DNA of 64,000 nt from contig CAWGGG010000004.1 of assembly GCA_963822145.1 (NCBI GenBank), positions 1,550,001 through 1,614,000 on the forward strand. Reading direction: 5' to 3'. Source of the stretch: UBA5072 sp963822145. GTDB taxonomy: Bacteria; Bacteroidota; Bacteroidia; Bacteroidales; UBA10428. This document shows positions 53,205-61,708 of the stretch, piece after piece. Every line of letters begins with the position of its first letter. Position 1 is the first letter of the stretch. A model generated the notes under the pieces. That model was not told the origin of the DNA and made no database searches. It worked only from the letters and a program-made list of their open reading frames with translations. Made by a program: the position numbers and the translations under genes.

Positions 53205-53944
53205 ACGAACGGCAAAATAGGATCCTTAAATTGCTGGGACAGAATGATCAGGCTACCGTAAAGGAGCTTGCCGTCAGGCTGAAGGTTTCCTCTGTAACCG
53301 TCAGACAGGACCTGAACCTGCTTGAATCCGAGGGACTCTTAAAACGAGTTCATGGAGGAGCTGTTTTAAAAGATGCTGACGATATTGCCAACCGGTTGGG
53401 CGTCAATTATGAAAAGAAGCTCAGGATAGCCAGGAAGCTCTCAGCACTCGTGCATGACGGCGAAACGGTGCTGATCGAATCGGGCTCGGCCAATGCCCTG
53501 CTGGCCAGAGAACTTTCAAACCGGAAAAACATAACCATTGTTACCACCAACGTCTATATTGCCCGTCAGTTCAGGAAAAATGAACAGGCCAGGATCATCA
53601 TCCTGGGAGGTATTTACCAGCATGAAAGTGAAAGTGTTGTTGGCAAAATCACCAAAATGTGCATCGATCAGATCAATTGTGACAAAGCCTTCATAGGCAT
53701 TGACGGCTACACAGCCGATACGGGATTTACCCTACGGGATCTTTTCAGGGCCGAAATTTCAAGTCATATCATTCAAAAGTCCAGAGAGGTATTTATTGTA
53801 TCCGACTCCAGCAAATTCGGGAGGACCGAATTCACCAATATATGTTATCCGAAAGACATTCAGCATGTTGCCACTGACGATGGACTGGATAAACAGTACA
53901 TTGCCGAATTTCAGCAGGCAGGGATCGACCTGATCCTGGCCTGA
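53198..53944 (+). CDS. DeoR/GlpR-family sugar-phosphate regulator
   Basis: A 248-residue repressor with an N-terminal DeoR HTH (NDQATVKELAVRLKVSSVTVRQDLNLLESEGLLKRVHGGAV) and a C-terminal sugar-phosphate-binding ISOCOT-fold domain (VLIESGSANALLARELS, TIVTTNVYIARQF, FIGIDGYTADTGFTLRD). It is the last gene in the GRE operon. It probably binds the TTTC/GAAA repeats upstream of the activase and is released by a sugar phosphate. Confidence 0.92.
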   Translation: MLNERQNRILKLLGQNDQATVKELAVRLKVSSVTVRQDLNLLESEGLLKRVHGGAVLKDADDIANRLGVNYEKKLRIARKLSALVHDGETVLIESGSANALLARELSNRKNITIVTTNVYIARQFRKNEQARIIILGGIYQHESESVVGKITKMCIDQINCDKAFIGIDGYTADTGFTLRDLFRAEISSHIIQKSREVFIVSDSSKFGRTEFTNICYPKDIQHVATDDGLDKQYIAEFQQAGIDLILA

Positions 53945-54011
53945 TCCGTTGTAACGATATTTGGATTTATTTAGTATATTAGCATATTATTATCCGTATT
54001 ATACTACTGGA

Positions 54012-55178
54012 ATGGCAGAACGCATGCTCCCTAATCTCATGAACACCAGTCTGCATAATGACAAGCAAAGTCAGCCGGATTCCAATCACCCAGAATCTCG
54101 CAAACTTTGGATCCATAAGGAAACCCTGGGATATATACAGGCCTTTCTCGATTCCAATTCCCATATCAGTGCCCTGATTAACCAGGATAAACAAGTCGTT
54201 CTGTCCAATGAGCACCTGGTAAAGCTGGATGGAATGAGAAGCCTCAGCAGTATTATCGGGAAACGCCCGGGAACCCTGTTGAATTGCATTAATATTGATC
54301 ATGGTGGCACTTGCACCTCTACGGCCAATTGCCAGTTTTGCGGAATCAACTATGCCATTCAGGAATCTCAGCTATATAGCAAGCGAATTTCCAGCGAATG
54401 CAGAATTACATCCAGGGTCGGGGATAGATTGATTTCCTTTGATTTTCACGTTACCTGTTCACCTATTATCCTGCAAAATGAATCATTCACCTTACTGAAC
54501 CTTATGGACATCAGCAGTGAGAAACGTAATGAAATGCTGGAGAAATTATTCTTTCATGATATCCTGAACCGTCTGGGCGGATTTAGCGGGATTGTGAATG
54601 TCTTAAAGTCGGAAAACAAGCAGCCAGAGCTTGAAGAATTCATTGATATATTGAATATTATAGGAGAACTCGCCATTGAGGATATTCAAACCCAGCAGTA
54701 CCTCAAGGCGGCGGAGAATGCCAATCTCATTTTGAATATCCGGGAATATTCCGCCAGGGAAATCCTGGATTCGGTTCATAAGCAGATCTTGTATCATCCT
54801 GCTATGATTTCCAGGCATGTGCAGGTGTGTTCGGATTGTCCCGACTTCACCCTCAAAACCGATGGAGTCCTGCTGAAAAGGATCCTGCTGAACATGGCCA
54901 AGAATGCTGCCGAAGCAACTCCTGAGCATGGAAGCATCCGTGCGAACTTTGGTACCCGACCTGACTGTGCTGTTTTCAGCGTGCACAATCCGGGTGTGAT
55001 TCCGGGTCCCGTTCGCCTGCAAATCTTCCAGCGTTCATTCTCCACCAAGGGCGAAGGAAGAGGACTTGGAACCTACAGCATGAAATTGTTCGGCGAAAAC
55101 TACCTCAGGGGTAAGGTTTACTTCACCTCTGATAAAAAAAACGGCACCATTTTCACCATTGAACTGCCACTTTCCTAG
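54012..55178 (+). CDS. Sensor histidine kinase with PAS-like cysteine-rich domain
   Basis: From ATG 54012 the protein has 388 residues, no membrane helix. A PAS-like N-terminal domain holds the cysteine set C-INIDHGGTC-TSTANC-QFCG, a conserved pattern in Bacteroidota kinases that may bind a cofactor. The phospho-acceptor region is KLFFHDILNRLGGFSG (His in FFHD). The catalytic domain has LLKRILLNMAKNAAEATPEHGSI (N box) and KGEGRGLGTYSMKLF (G box). No partner regulator is adjacent. It precedes the cytochrome locus, so redox sensing is a likely input. Confidence 0.85.
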   Translation: MAERMLPNLMNTSLHNDKQSQPDSNHPESRKLWIHKETLGYIQAFLDSNSHISALINQDKQVVLSNEHLVKLDGMRSLSSIIGKRPGTLLNCINIDHGGTCTSTANCQFCGINYAIQESQLYSKRISSECRITSRVGDRLISFDFHVTCSPIILQNESFTLLNLMDISSEKRNEMLEKLFFHDILNRLGGFSGIVNVLKSENKQPELEEFIDILNIIGELAIEDIQTQQYLKAAENANLILNIREYSAREILDSVHKQILYHPAMISRHVQVCSDCPDFTLKTDGVLLKRILLNMAKNAAEATPEHGSIRANFGTRPDCAVFSVHNPGVIPGPVRLQIFQRSFSTKGEGRGLGTYSMKLFGENYLRGKVYFTSDKKNGTIFTIELPLS

Positions 55179-55210
55179 ATTTCTATTTGCGGTACAAGTG
55201 CTTTAAGCAA

Positions 55211-55232
55211 TTTACAATCAATAAATTGTAAA
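55211..55232 (+). promoter_or_regulatory. Crp/Fnr-like dyad upstream of the cytochrome locus
   Basis: TTTACAAT-CAATAA-ATTGTAAA: perfect eight-base arms with a six-base spacer, like Crp/Fnr operator geometry. It lies 19 bases before the TTG of the promoter at 55251. The Crp/Fnr gene at 56863 may act here. Confidence 0.55.
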
Positions 55233-55250
55233 AGTAATTGTTAATTCTTG

Positions 55251-55280
55251 TTGCACAAGTAAAACTTTTCAATACATTTG
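55251..55280 (+). promoter_or_regulatory. Promoter of the cytochrome locus (TTG-N19-TACATTTG)
   Basis: TTG at 55251-55253 and an exact TACATTTG at 55273-55280 with 19 bases between. The TTG is inside a second small palindrome CTTGT-TGC-ACAAG (55247-55259). Transcription would start about 55288 and leave a 60-base leader to ATG 55350. Confidence 0.75.
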
Positions 55281-55349
55281 TTTACAGATGACCTGAAAGA
55301 GAAGGGTCAATTGTTTGAATTGCAAAGAACTAAGTAAAATAATCATATC

Positions 55350-56843
55350 ATGAAAATTCCAAAATCAGCCTACAATTGGATTAGCGCAACAGGCTTGATA
55401 CTGAGCCTGAATTGCATTCTGTTGATGGTTATTCTATTTGCGATTGCACTTACTGTCAGGGGTAGCAATTCTTACCTTGGAATCTTCATTTATATCGTAT
55501 TGCCTGCAGTGCTGGTGATTGGACTGATCCTGATTCCCGTAGGAATGCTGGTCAATGTAAAGAAGTCCCGCAAACTGCCTGAAACCGGGTTAAAATGGCC
55601 GATTGTAGACATGAATAACAAAAAGCACCGCAAGTCCCTGATCATCGTATCAGTCTTTACCCTGATATTCGTTCTGATTTCAGCCATGGGCAGTTACCAG
55701 GCTTATCATTACACCGAATCGGTTGAATTCTGTGGTACCTTGTGTCACAAGGTGATGGAACCCGAATATGTTACGTACCTTAATTCTCCTCATGCACGCG
55801 TGCGCTGCGTTGAATGCCATGTGGGCGAAGGTGCTTCGTGGTATGTAAAATCAAAACTGTCAGGCCTTTATCAGGTATATTCCGTTTTATTCCACAAATA
55901 TTCCACACCCATACCAACGCCCATTGAAGATCTGAGACCTGCCACAGAAACCTGTGAAAAGTGCCACTGGCCCCAGAAGTTTTATGAAAGAAAACTGCGC
56001 AATCAGCGGGGATTTCTTACGGATTCCGCAAACACACACTGGAACATTTCCATGCTCATGAAAATAGGTCCGTCTTACAGTGCTTACGGGCTGCGTGAAG
56101 GTATTCACTGGCATATCAATCCCGATGTATCCATAGAATATATTGCCACCACCAAAGACCGTGAATCCATACCCTGGGTCAGAATGACCAACAGAAAAAC
56201 CGGAGTGGTGAAGATCTTTCAGGATAAGGACAATCCGGTGTCGAACAGCGCGGTTGACTCACTCGCAAAAAGGTCATTGGATTGCATGGATTGTCATAAC
56301 CGTCCCTCCCATTCCTACAAATCCGCCAATGAATATATGGATAACGCGCTGATATCGGGACTTGTACCGGACAGTTTACCTTTTATCAAGAAAGCATCCA
56401 TGAAGGTACTGGGCAATCAGTTCTCAACCAAAGATTCTGCCATGCTCGGGATACGGGAAGGTATTACTGCGTATTACCAGAACAAAAAACCGGAAATTTA
56501 TAAATCGCACCAGGATCTTGTAGAAAAGGCCATCGCTGGTATCCAGGGTGAATTTCAGAAGAATACGTTCCCGGCCATGAAGGCCTCAAGCAGCAGTTAT
56601 CTGAACCATATCGGCCATCTGGAATCCGATGGTTGTTTCCGCTGTCATTCGGGAAGGCATGAAACAGAAACCGGGGAAACCATTTCCAAAGATTGTAACC
56701 TGTGCCACACCATTATCGCGCAGGGTACAACAACTGATTTTAAAGCTGTTTCATTAATGGATACTTTGGAGTTTCAGCATCCCGTGGATATAGGCACTGC
56801 CTGGCAGGAGGTCAATTGTACCGAATGTCACCGTTCCATGTAG
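55350..56843 (+). CDS. NapC/NirT-type multiheme cytochrome c
   Basis: A 497-residue protein with three N-terminal transmembrane helices, then a periplasmic part with six CxxCH heme sites (CVECH, CEKCH, CMDCH, CFRCH, CNLCH, CTECH) and one CxxxCH (FCGTLCHKVMEPEY), seven hemes in all. The FCG..CHKVMEPE segment is the quinol-proximal heme of NapC/NirT proteins, so it likely takes electrons from menaquinol. It is longer than NapC (about 200 residues) and has a C-terminal tri-heme extension. It is first in the cytochrome locus. Confidence 0.9.
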   Translation: MKIPKSAYNWISATGLILSLNCILLMVILFAIALTVRGSNSYLGIFIYIVLPAVLVIGLILIPVGMLVNVKKSRKLPETGLKWPIVDMNNKKHRKSLIIVSVFTLIFVLISAMGSYQAYHYTESVEFCGTLCHKVMEPEYVTYLNSPHARVRCVECHVGEGASWYVKSKLSGLYQVYSVLFHKYSTPIPTPIEDLRPATETCEKCHWPQKFYERKLRNQRGFLTDSANTHWNISMLMKIGPSYSAYGLREGIHWHINPDVSIEYIATTKDRESIPWVRMTNRKTGVVKIFQDKDNPVSNSAVDSLAKRSLDCMDCHNRPSHSYKSANEYMDNALISGLVPDSLPFIKKASMKVLGNQFSTKDSAMLGIREGITAYYQNKKPEIYKSHQDLVEKAIAGIQGEFQKNTFPAMKASSSSYLNHIGHLESDGCFRCHSGRHETETGETISKDCNLCHTIIAQGTTTDFKAVSLMDTLEFQHPVDIGTAWQEVNCTECHRSM

Positions 56844-56862
56844 TAATTTGACATTTCCCATT

Positions 56863-57567
56863 CTAACCTTTGGCTGATATCTCCATTAATAAATCCATTT
56901 TATTAATGGAGATGCTTTTCCCATTGGCCTGGATGATGCCTTCACTTTCAAACTCTTTGAGAATTCGGATGGCACTGTCTTTCGACATGCCCGAAAATTC
57001 GGAAATATCCTGCCTGGATAAGGCGATCTCAAACGTCTGACTGTTGTATATGTTTTCTGCAAGATAAATCAATACATCAGCTATCCGGCCATGCATCTGC
57101 TTTTGGGTCAGGCTGACAAAGCGCTCAAAAGTCCTTGTACTGCAAGTTCCGCAGTAATTCATGAAGCGCTCGCTGAAGTCGGGATTCGTCCGGATCAGTT
57201 TTTTAAAATTAAGCGTATCGACAAAGCAGGCTGTGACTTCTTCCAGGGCTGAAACGGAATAATGGTAGCGGTAATCGACATAAATGCCTGTTCCGCCAAA
57301 AATCTCATAAGGTTTTATGATCTCCAGGATCAGGTTGCGCTGATCATACCCTTCAATATATTCTTTCGCAAGTCCGCTCGTTAGAAAAACCAGATTGGAG
57401 GAAGCTGTTCCCTGTTTGATAATATTCTCCCCCGGCCTGAATTTTACTTCATATCGCTTATCATTGATAAGCTTCATATCATCATTTACCAAACCTGCAA
57501 AAATTCCTATACGGTCATTGCACTTGTCGCAATTTACGCAAGAAACCGACCGATGAAACTGAGTCAT
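56863..57567 (-). CDS. Crp/Fnr-family regulator with N-terminal cysteine cluster
   Basis: The 234-residue regulator is taken from ATG 57567 (MTQFHRSVSCVNCDKCNDRIG). CxxCxxC at residues 10-16 and two later cysteines (FMNYCGTCSTRTF) could hold an iron-sulfur cluster, as Fnr does, although the spacing is not the E. coli Fnr one. A cyclic-nucleotide-like barrel (FRPGENIIKQGTASSNLVFLTSGLAKEY) and HTH (ALSRQDISEFSGMSKDSAIRILKEFESEG) follow. It is transcribed against the surrounding cytochrome genes and is the likely regulator of both flanks. Confidence 0.88.
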   Translation of the reverse strand: MTQFHRSVSCVNCDKCNDRIGIFAGLVNDDMKLINDKRYEVKFRPGENIIKQGTASSNLVFLTSGLAKEYIEGYDQRNLILEIIKPYEIFGGTGIYVDYRYHYSVSALEEVTACFVDTLNFKKLIRTNPDFSERFMNYCGTCSTRTFERFVSLTQKQMHGRIADVLIYLAENIYNSQTFEIALSRQDISEFSGMSKDSAIRILKEFESEGIIQANGKSISINKMDLLMEISAKG

Positions 57568-57794
57568 TGCTAAAGGCTTTAAGGTTAAAATACCAGCTGC
57601 CACACCGCGGTTGCGGGATGACTGACAAAAGTATCAATTTTACACGATAAATATCGGTTAATTTATGACATATATCTGTATATTAAGTCTAATATGTCGC
57701 CTAATTTAGAATTCCGTATATAGTATAATATGATACTTTTACGATATTTCAAATAGGGACTTACTTGCGAGTATTTAAATTTATTCCTGCTACA
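57568..57794. promoter_or_regulatory. Divergent control region between the Crp/Fnr gene and the monoheme gene
   Basis: A minus-strand TACTTTTG (57633-57626) is an exact -7 element for the regulator gene. Two dyads are near: CGATAAATATCG (57645-57656) and GACATAT/ATATGTC (57667-57673 and 57692-57698). The plus strand has TACTTTTA (57734-57741), one base off consensus. This layout suits regulation by the Crp/Fnr protein. Confidence 0.45.
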
Positions 57795-58166
57795 ATGAGT
57801 ATAAAAATAAACCGACAAAAATGGTTTTTCCTGCCGCTCTTCATGCTATTGCTGACGGCCTGCGAAAAAGTGGTATTTGAGACTGTTGTTATTCCTAATG
57901 ACGACTTAAGCTATTCACTTGATATTCAACCTATCTTCGATGATAAATGCGTGAGTTGTCATCCACCTACAAAAGGACTTGATTTAACGGAACCCTTCTC
58001 TTACGATGAACTCGTTCCTGAATTTGTAACCGTTGCCGATTCTGCCAATCCGAGAGGATCAAAACTCTATAGTAAAATTAATGGTTCTTCTCATTCTTCC
58101 AAAACCACTGATATAGAAAAGCAGAAAATCGAGAAATGGATCTCCCAGGGAGTTCCCAATAACTAA
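57795..58166 (+). CDS. Monoheme cytochrome c lipoprotein
   Basis: A 123-residue product from ATG 57795 with a signal and lipobox (LLLTAC) and one heme site CVSCHPPTKG. A Met ligand is not evident in the last part; Lys or other ligands may act. It looks like small outer-membrane or surface lipoprotein cytochromes of Bacteroidota. It is next to the DUF5777-like barrel, 38 bases upstream of it, which suggests the pair forms part of a transfer path across the outer membrane. Confidence 0.82.
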   Translation: MSIKINRQKWFFLPLFMLLLTACEKVVFETVVIPNDDLSYSLDIQPIFDDKCVSCHPPTKGLDLTEPFSYDELVPEFVTVADSANPRGSKLYSKINGSSHSSKTTDIEKQKIEKWISQGVPNN

Positions 58167-58204
58167 ATTTATATATTGTAATCAATCTAAAGCCATAAAT
58201 AATC

Positions 58205-59059
58205 ATGAAGACCTCAAAATCCCAGATTTGCCTTTTATTGTTGCTAGGTTTTTATACCGGCAGCCTTTTCGCCCAAACGGATTCCGTTCCAACAGCAGAC
58301 AACCGTCCCGTAAAATCACCTTTCACAACAAACATCCTGATCGACAACCAAACCGTTGTGCAACCGATAAAAGGATCTCTCAATCTGATCGTCAACCACC
58401 GGTTCGGCAGCATGGAAAATGGTATTTCCGATATCTTCGGAATTTATGGCGGCGCCAATACACGCTTGGGTTTGGAATACGGAATTACCGATCGTATCAT
58501 GGTGGGTTTTGGGACTACCCAGAATTATAAGCTCCAGGATCTGGAATGGAAATATGCCATTTTGCAGCAGACCCGTTCCAACAGCATGCCCATCAGCCTG
58601 AGCTATTACGGCAATATAGTGATTGAGGCCACCGAAGAAGAGAACTTCGGTCCGGAGGAAAGCTATAAGTTCATTCATCGCCTCTCCTATTTTACACAAA
58701 TCATTTTAGCCAGGAAATTCAGCGATGCTATCTCCTTGCAGGTTGCACCCGAAATGTCTTTCTACAATGCCGTAAAGGATTCACTAAGCAACGTGATCTT
58801 CGGCGTTCATTTCGGCGGCAGGGCCAAGATATGGGACAATAAATCCATTATTGTTGAGTATGACCAGCCTTTAAACGGTCATGAGGATGAAGATTTTGGT
58901 CCAAAACCCAATATTGGATTGGGATTCGAAATTGGTACCGCCACCCATGCATTTCAGATATTCGTTTCCCGGTATCAGGATATTGTCAGCCAGCGGAATC
59001 TTGCATATAACACGAATACGAAATTTCATATAGGCTTCAACATTACAGTCCGGTTTTAG
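58205..59059 (+). CDS. DUF5777-like outer-membrane beta-barrel protein
   Basis: A 284-residue protein with a signal peptide (ending LFAQ) and motifs of the DUF5777 family: FTTNILIDNQTVVQPIKGSLNLIVNHRFGSMENGISDIFGIYGGANTRLGLEYGITDRIMVGFG. The rest is alternating strands ending in an aromatic C-terminal F (NITVRF), as in outer-membrane barrels. No enzyme motif. Its position between two heme proteins suggests a role in heme-based electron transport across the outer membrane, which is inferred. Confidence 0.78.
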   Translation: MKTSKSQICLLLLLGFYTGSLFAQTDSVPTADNRPVKSPFTTNILIDNQTVVQPIKGSLNLIVNHRFGSMENGISDIFGIYGGANTRLGLEYGITDRIMVGFGTTQNYKLQDLEWKYAILQQTRSNSMPISLSYYGNIVIEATEEENFGPEESYKFIHRLSYFTQIILARKFSDAISLQVAPEMSFYNAVKDSLSNVIFGVHFGGRAKIWDNKSIIVEYDQPLNGHEDEDFGPKPNIGLGFEIGTATHAFQIFVSRYQDIVSQRNLAYNTNTKFHIGFNITVRF

Positions 59060-59073
59060 GCACTACGATCTTT

Positions 59074-60081
59074 ATGAAGCACAATTTCTGGAAAAGAGGA
59101 CTTGCGATCATCGCATGTATCCCCTTGAATCTGGTTTCGCTACTGTATGGTTTGGATCCTCCTCCAGCTTCCACACCGGTAATGGCTGACACAATCTATA
59201 CCAGATCTGCCTTTTTTCAACAGAATGAGAACTGTTTCCGGTGTCATGGCAGTTCCAAATACACTTATTACAACCAGGTGTCCGGAAAGGATGTTAACGC
59301 CATGATGTGCGAAAACAGGGTAATTCGAAGGAATGATTTCTATACAGCCAATCATAAGAGTTTCGCCTGCGTGGATTGCCATGCTGCTGAATATGATACC
59401 TTCCCGCATCCAGGGCAATTGAGGATGGAAACCCCTTACAATTGTATTGATTGTCATGGTTATGACGAGAATTATGCCCGGTTTCATTTTGAGGAAATTG
59501 AGGTTGAGTTCCAGCAAAGCACCCATTTTAATGCCAATGGCGATGCCTTTACCTGCTGGAAGTGTCATAATCCGCATTCATACAAAATCAGCATCAGGGA
59601 CGCAAAGAACATCACCGAGGCCATTGCCTATGATAATAACATATGCCTGAACTGCCACTCCGATTTTGAACGATTTCAGCTTCTTTCGAACCGTGAAGAG
59701 ATCAACATCATTCAGAAACATGATTGGCTGCCCAACCAGGGACTGCATTTCAGCCAGGTCCGGTGTATTGAATGTCATGCCAGGCCTGATGATAGTCTGA
59801 TGGTCGCACACCGGATCATGCCCAAGGATAAAGCAGTAAAGTTATGTGTTGAGTGCCATTCACAGAACTCCCTGCTGATGAGTTCCCTTTATAAATTCCA
59901 GGCCAGGGAAAACAGAACACAGGCAGGCTTTCTGAACGCAATCATTCTTAATAATGCCTTTGTTATCGGGGCCAATCGCAACATCGTGCTAAACAGGATC
60001 AGTGTTTTTGCTTTTCTGGCGGTCATCGGAATACTGATGATTCACCTGCTGTTCAGAATCATACATAAAAACAGTGAGTAA
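59074..60081 (+). CDS. Heptaheme cytochrome c with C-terminal membrane anchor
   Basis: The 335-residue product has an N-terminal signal/anchor (KRGLAIIACIPLNLVSLLYG) and seven CxxCH sites: CFRCH, CVDCH, CIDCH, CWKCH, CLNCH, CIECH, CVECH. A transmembrane helix follows near the C-terminus (ISVFAFLAVIGILMIHLLFRII). It is of the cytochrome c3 family type. It comes before the cytochrome b and NrfD genes, so it probably passes electrons between membrane subunits and periplasmic partners. Confidence 0.9.
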   Translation: MKHNFWKRGLAIIACIPLNLVSLLYGLDPPPASTPVMADTIYTRSAFFQQNENCFRCHGSSKYTYYNQVSGKDVNAMMCENRVIRRNDFYTANHKSFACVDCHAAEYDTFPHPGQLRMETPYNCIDCHGYDENYARFHFEEIEVEFQQSTHFNANGDAFTCWKCHNPHSYKISIRDAKNITEAIAYDNNICLNCHSDFERFQLLSNREEINIIQKHDWLPNQGLHFSQVRCIECHARPDDSLMVAHRIMPKDKAVKLCVECHSQNSLLMSSLYKFQARENRTQAGFLNAIILNNAFVIGANRNIVLNRISVFAFLAVIGILMIHLLFRIIHKNSE

Positions 60082-60085
60082 GACT

Positions 60086-60703
60086 ATGACGGAGAGAATA
60101 TATCATTATCCCCTATGGCTCAGGCTGTGGCATGTCATTAATGCCTTGCTGTGCCTGGCTTTGATCATTACCGGTATCAGCATGCAATTTTCTGAACCTG
60201 AAAGGCCCCTGATCCGTTTCGATCTGGCTGTTACCTTACACAACATATTTGCAGTATTCCTGAGCATTAATTATCTGTTCTTTTTAATCACCAACAGGTT
60301 TACCAACAACCGAAAACATTATCGAATTGCTGAAGAGAACTTTACCGATCTGTTATTGACCCAATTCCGGTACTACACCATCGGGGTTTTTCAGGGAGAA
60401 AAGTCCCCCTTTCCTGTTAGTACGGAACGGAAATTCAATCCTTTGCAGAAGTTATCCTATATCATTATCATGTATGGTTGCATGCCGCTGATATTGATTA
60501 CCGGATGGGCCATGCTGTTCCCGGAGATCATCATCAAGGATGTATTCGGGGTCAGTGGTCTCTTTCTTACTGACCTTCTGCACATCATCAACGGATTCAT
60601 AGTTACTGTATTTTTAGTAGTTCATATTTATTTCTGCACCATGGGTGCACACTTTTCATCAACCTTTAAAGGAATGATCAATGGATGGGCTGAAGTACAT
60701 TGA
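60086..60703 (+). CDS. Cytochrome b (b561/hydrogenase-type) membrane subunit
   Basis: A 205-residue product from ATG 60086; a GTG at 60074 overlapping the previous stop would add four residues. Four transmembrane helices carry heme-ligand His: YPLWLRLWHVINALLCLALIITG (His near residue 16), VTLHNIFAVFLSINYLFFLI, GWAMLFPEII and LLHIINGFIVTVFLVVHIYFCTMG. Such subunits connect quinone to periplasmic electron carriers. It lies between the heptaheme and iron-sulfur genes. Confidence 0.87.
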   Translation: MTERIYHYPLWLRLWHVINALLCLALIITGISMQFSEPERPLIRFDLAVTLHNIFAVFLSINYLFFLITNRFTNNRKHYRIAEENFTDLLLTQFRYYTIGVFQGEKSPFPVSTERKFNPLQKLSYIIIMYGCMPLILITGWAMLFPEIIIKDVFGVSGLFLTDLLHIINGFIVTVFLVVHIYFCTMGAHFSSTFKGMINGWAEVH

Positions 60704-60727
60704 CACTGTTAATTAAAATTCTTAGAA

Positions 60728-61708
60728 ATGGCTGAAAAAAAGGAAGGATCATCAAGGCGTAAATTTCTGAAGTTGGGGATCGGACTTGGCGCCGCTACGG
60801 TTGCTGGATCCATGCCGGGCAAACTTATAGCCGGAGATGAAAAGCCAGGGACCGGAAATGGCGAAAAGGTGAAAGTACTTACCACTGATGGAAAACTGAT
60901 TGAAATTGATGCAGAACAGGTTGGGCTGGCCAGGAAAAAAGATGTATTTATTTCAAGGGAGGAAGCCCGGAAGGGCATTCCAAACAGGAAATTTGTAATG
61001 GTGATTGATCTGGCAAAATGCAAGAATGCCAGAAAATGTGTTGAGGCCTGTCAGGAAGGACATCAGCTGCCCAAGGACCATGAATGGATGAAAGTCTACC
61101 TGATGCAGGATACTCCGGACTCAGCACCCTATTGGTTCCCGAAACCTTGCTTCCATTGTGATAATCCGCTTTGTGCCAGTGTTTGCCCGGTTGGTGCAAC
61201 CTATAAGCGAACCGACGGTATCGTGCTGGTTGACACAGAACGTTGCATCGGATGCAAATTTTGTATGACCGGATGTCCTTACTCGGCCAGGGTATTTCAC
61301 TGGAGGGATCCCGAGGTTAAGGCTGAACCGGGTTCAGCCTATTCACCTGAATTAAATATTCCCCCAAAAGAAGGAACGGTTGGCAAATGCGTTTTTTGTC
61401 CTGATAAGTTAAGAAAAGGTGAATTGCCACGTTGCGCTCAGGCCTGCCCGATGGGTGTTATTTACTTTGGTGACCTTATAGAAGATGTCGTTACAAACGG
61501 TACAGAAACGTTACGCTTCAGCGATCTTATGCGTGACCGTTCCGGATACAGGCATCTGGAAAATCTGGGTACTGAACCCAGTGTTTATTACCTGCCCCCG
61601 GTGGAACGTCTATTTCCCGTTGACAGGGGATATGACGGTTTGGAACCTGATATCAAGAACCGTTATGATAATACACAATATGTAATCAGCAAGGAGAAAA
61701 AACAATGA
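60728..61708 (+). CDS. Tat-exported 4Fe-4S ferredoxin-like subunit (HybA/PsrB/DmsB type)
   Basis: A 326-residue protein with a twin-arginine signal (SSRRKFLKLGIGLGAATVAGS). Cysteine groups for four [4Fe-4S] clusters: CKNARKCVEACQEGH, CFHCDNPLCASVCPVGA, CIGCKFCMTGCPYSARVF, and CVFCPDKLRKGELPRCAQACPMG. This is the electron-transfer subunit that pairs with NrfD/PsrC membrane proteins. Its stop overlaps the next start by four bases (ATGA). No molybdopterin catalytic subunit is seen, so the complex probably ends at the multiheme cytochromes. Confidence 0.92.
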   Translation: MAEKKEGSSRRKFLKLGIGLGAATVAGSMPGKLIAGDEKPGTGNGEKVKVLTTDGKLIEIDAEQVGLARKKDVFISREEARKGIPNRKFVMVIDLAKCKNARKCVEACQEGHQLPKDHEWMKVYLMQDTPDSAPYWFPKPCFHCDNPLCASVCPVGATYKRTDGIVLVDTERCIGCKFCMTGCPYSARVFHWRDPEVKAEPGSAYSPELNIPPKEGTVGKCVFCPDKLRKGELPRCAQACPMGVIYFGDLIEDVVTNGTETLRFSDLMRDRSGYRHLENLGTEPSVYYLPPVERLFPVDRGYDGLEPDIKNRYDNTQYVISKEKKQ

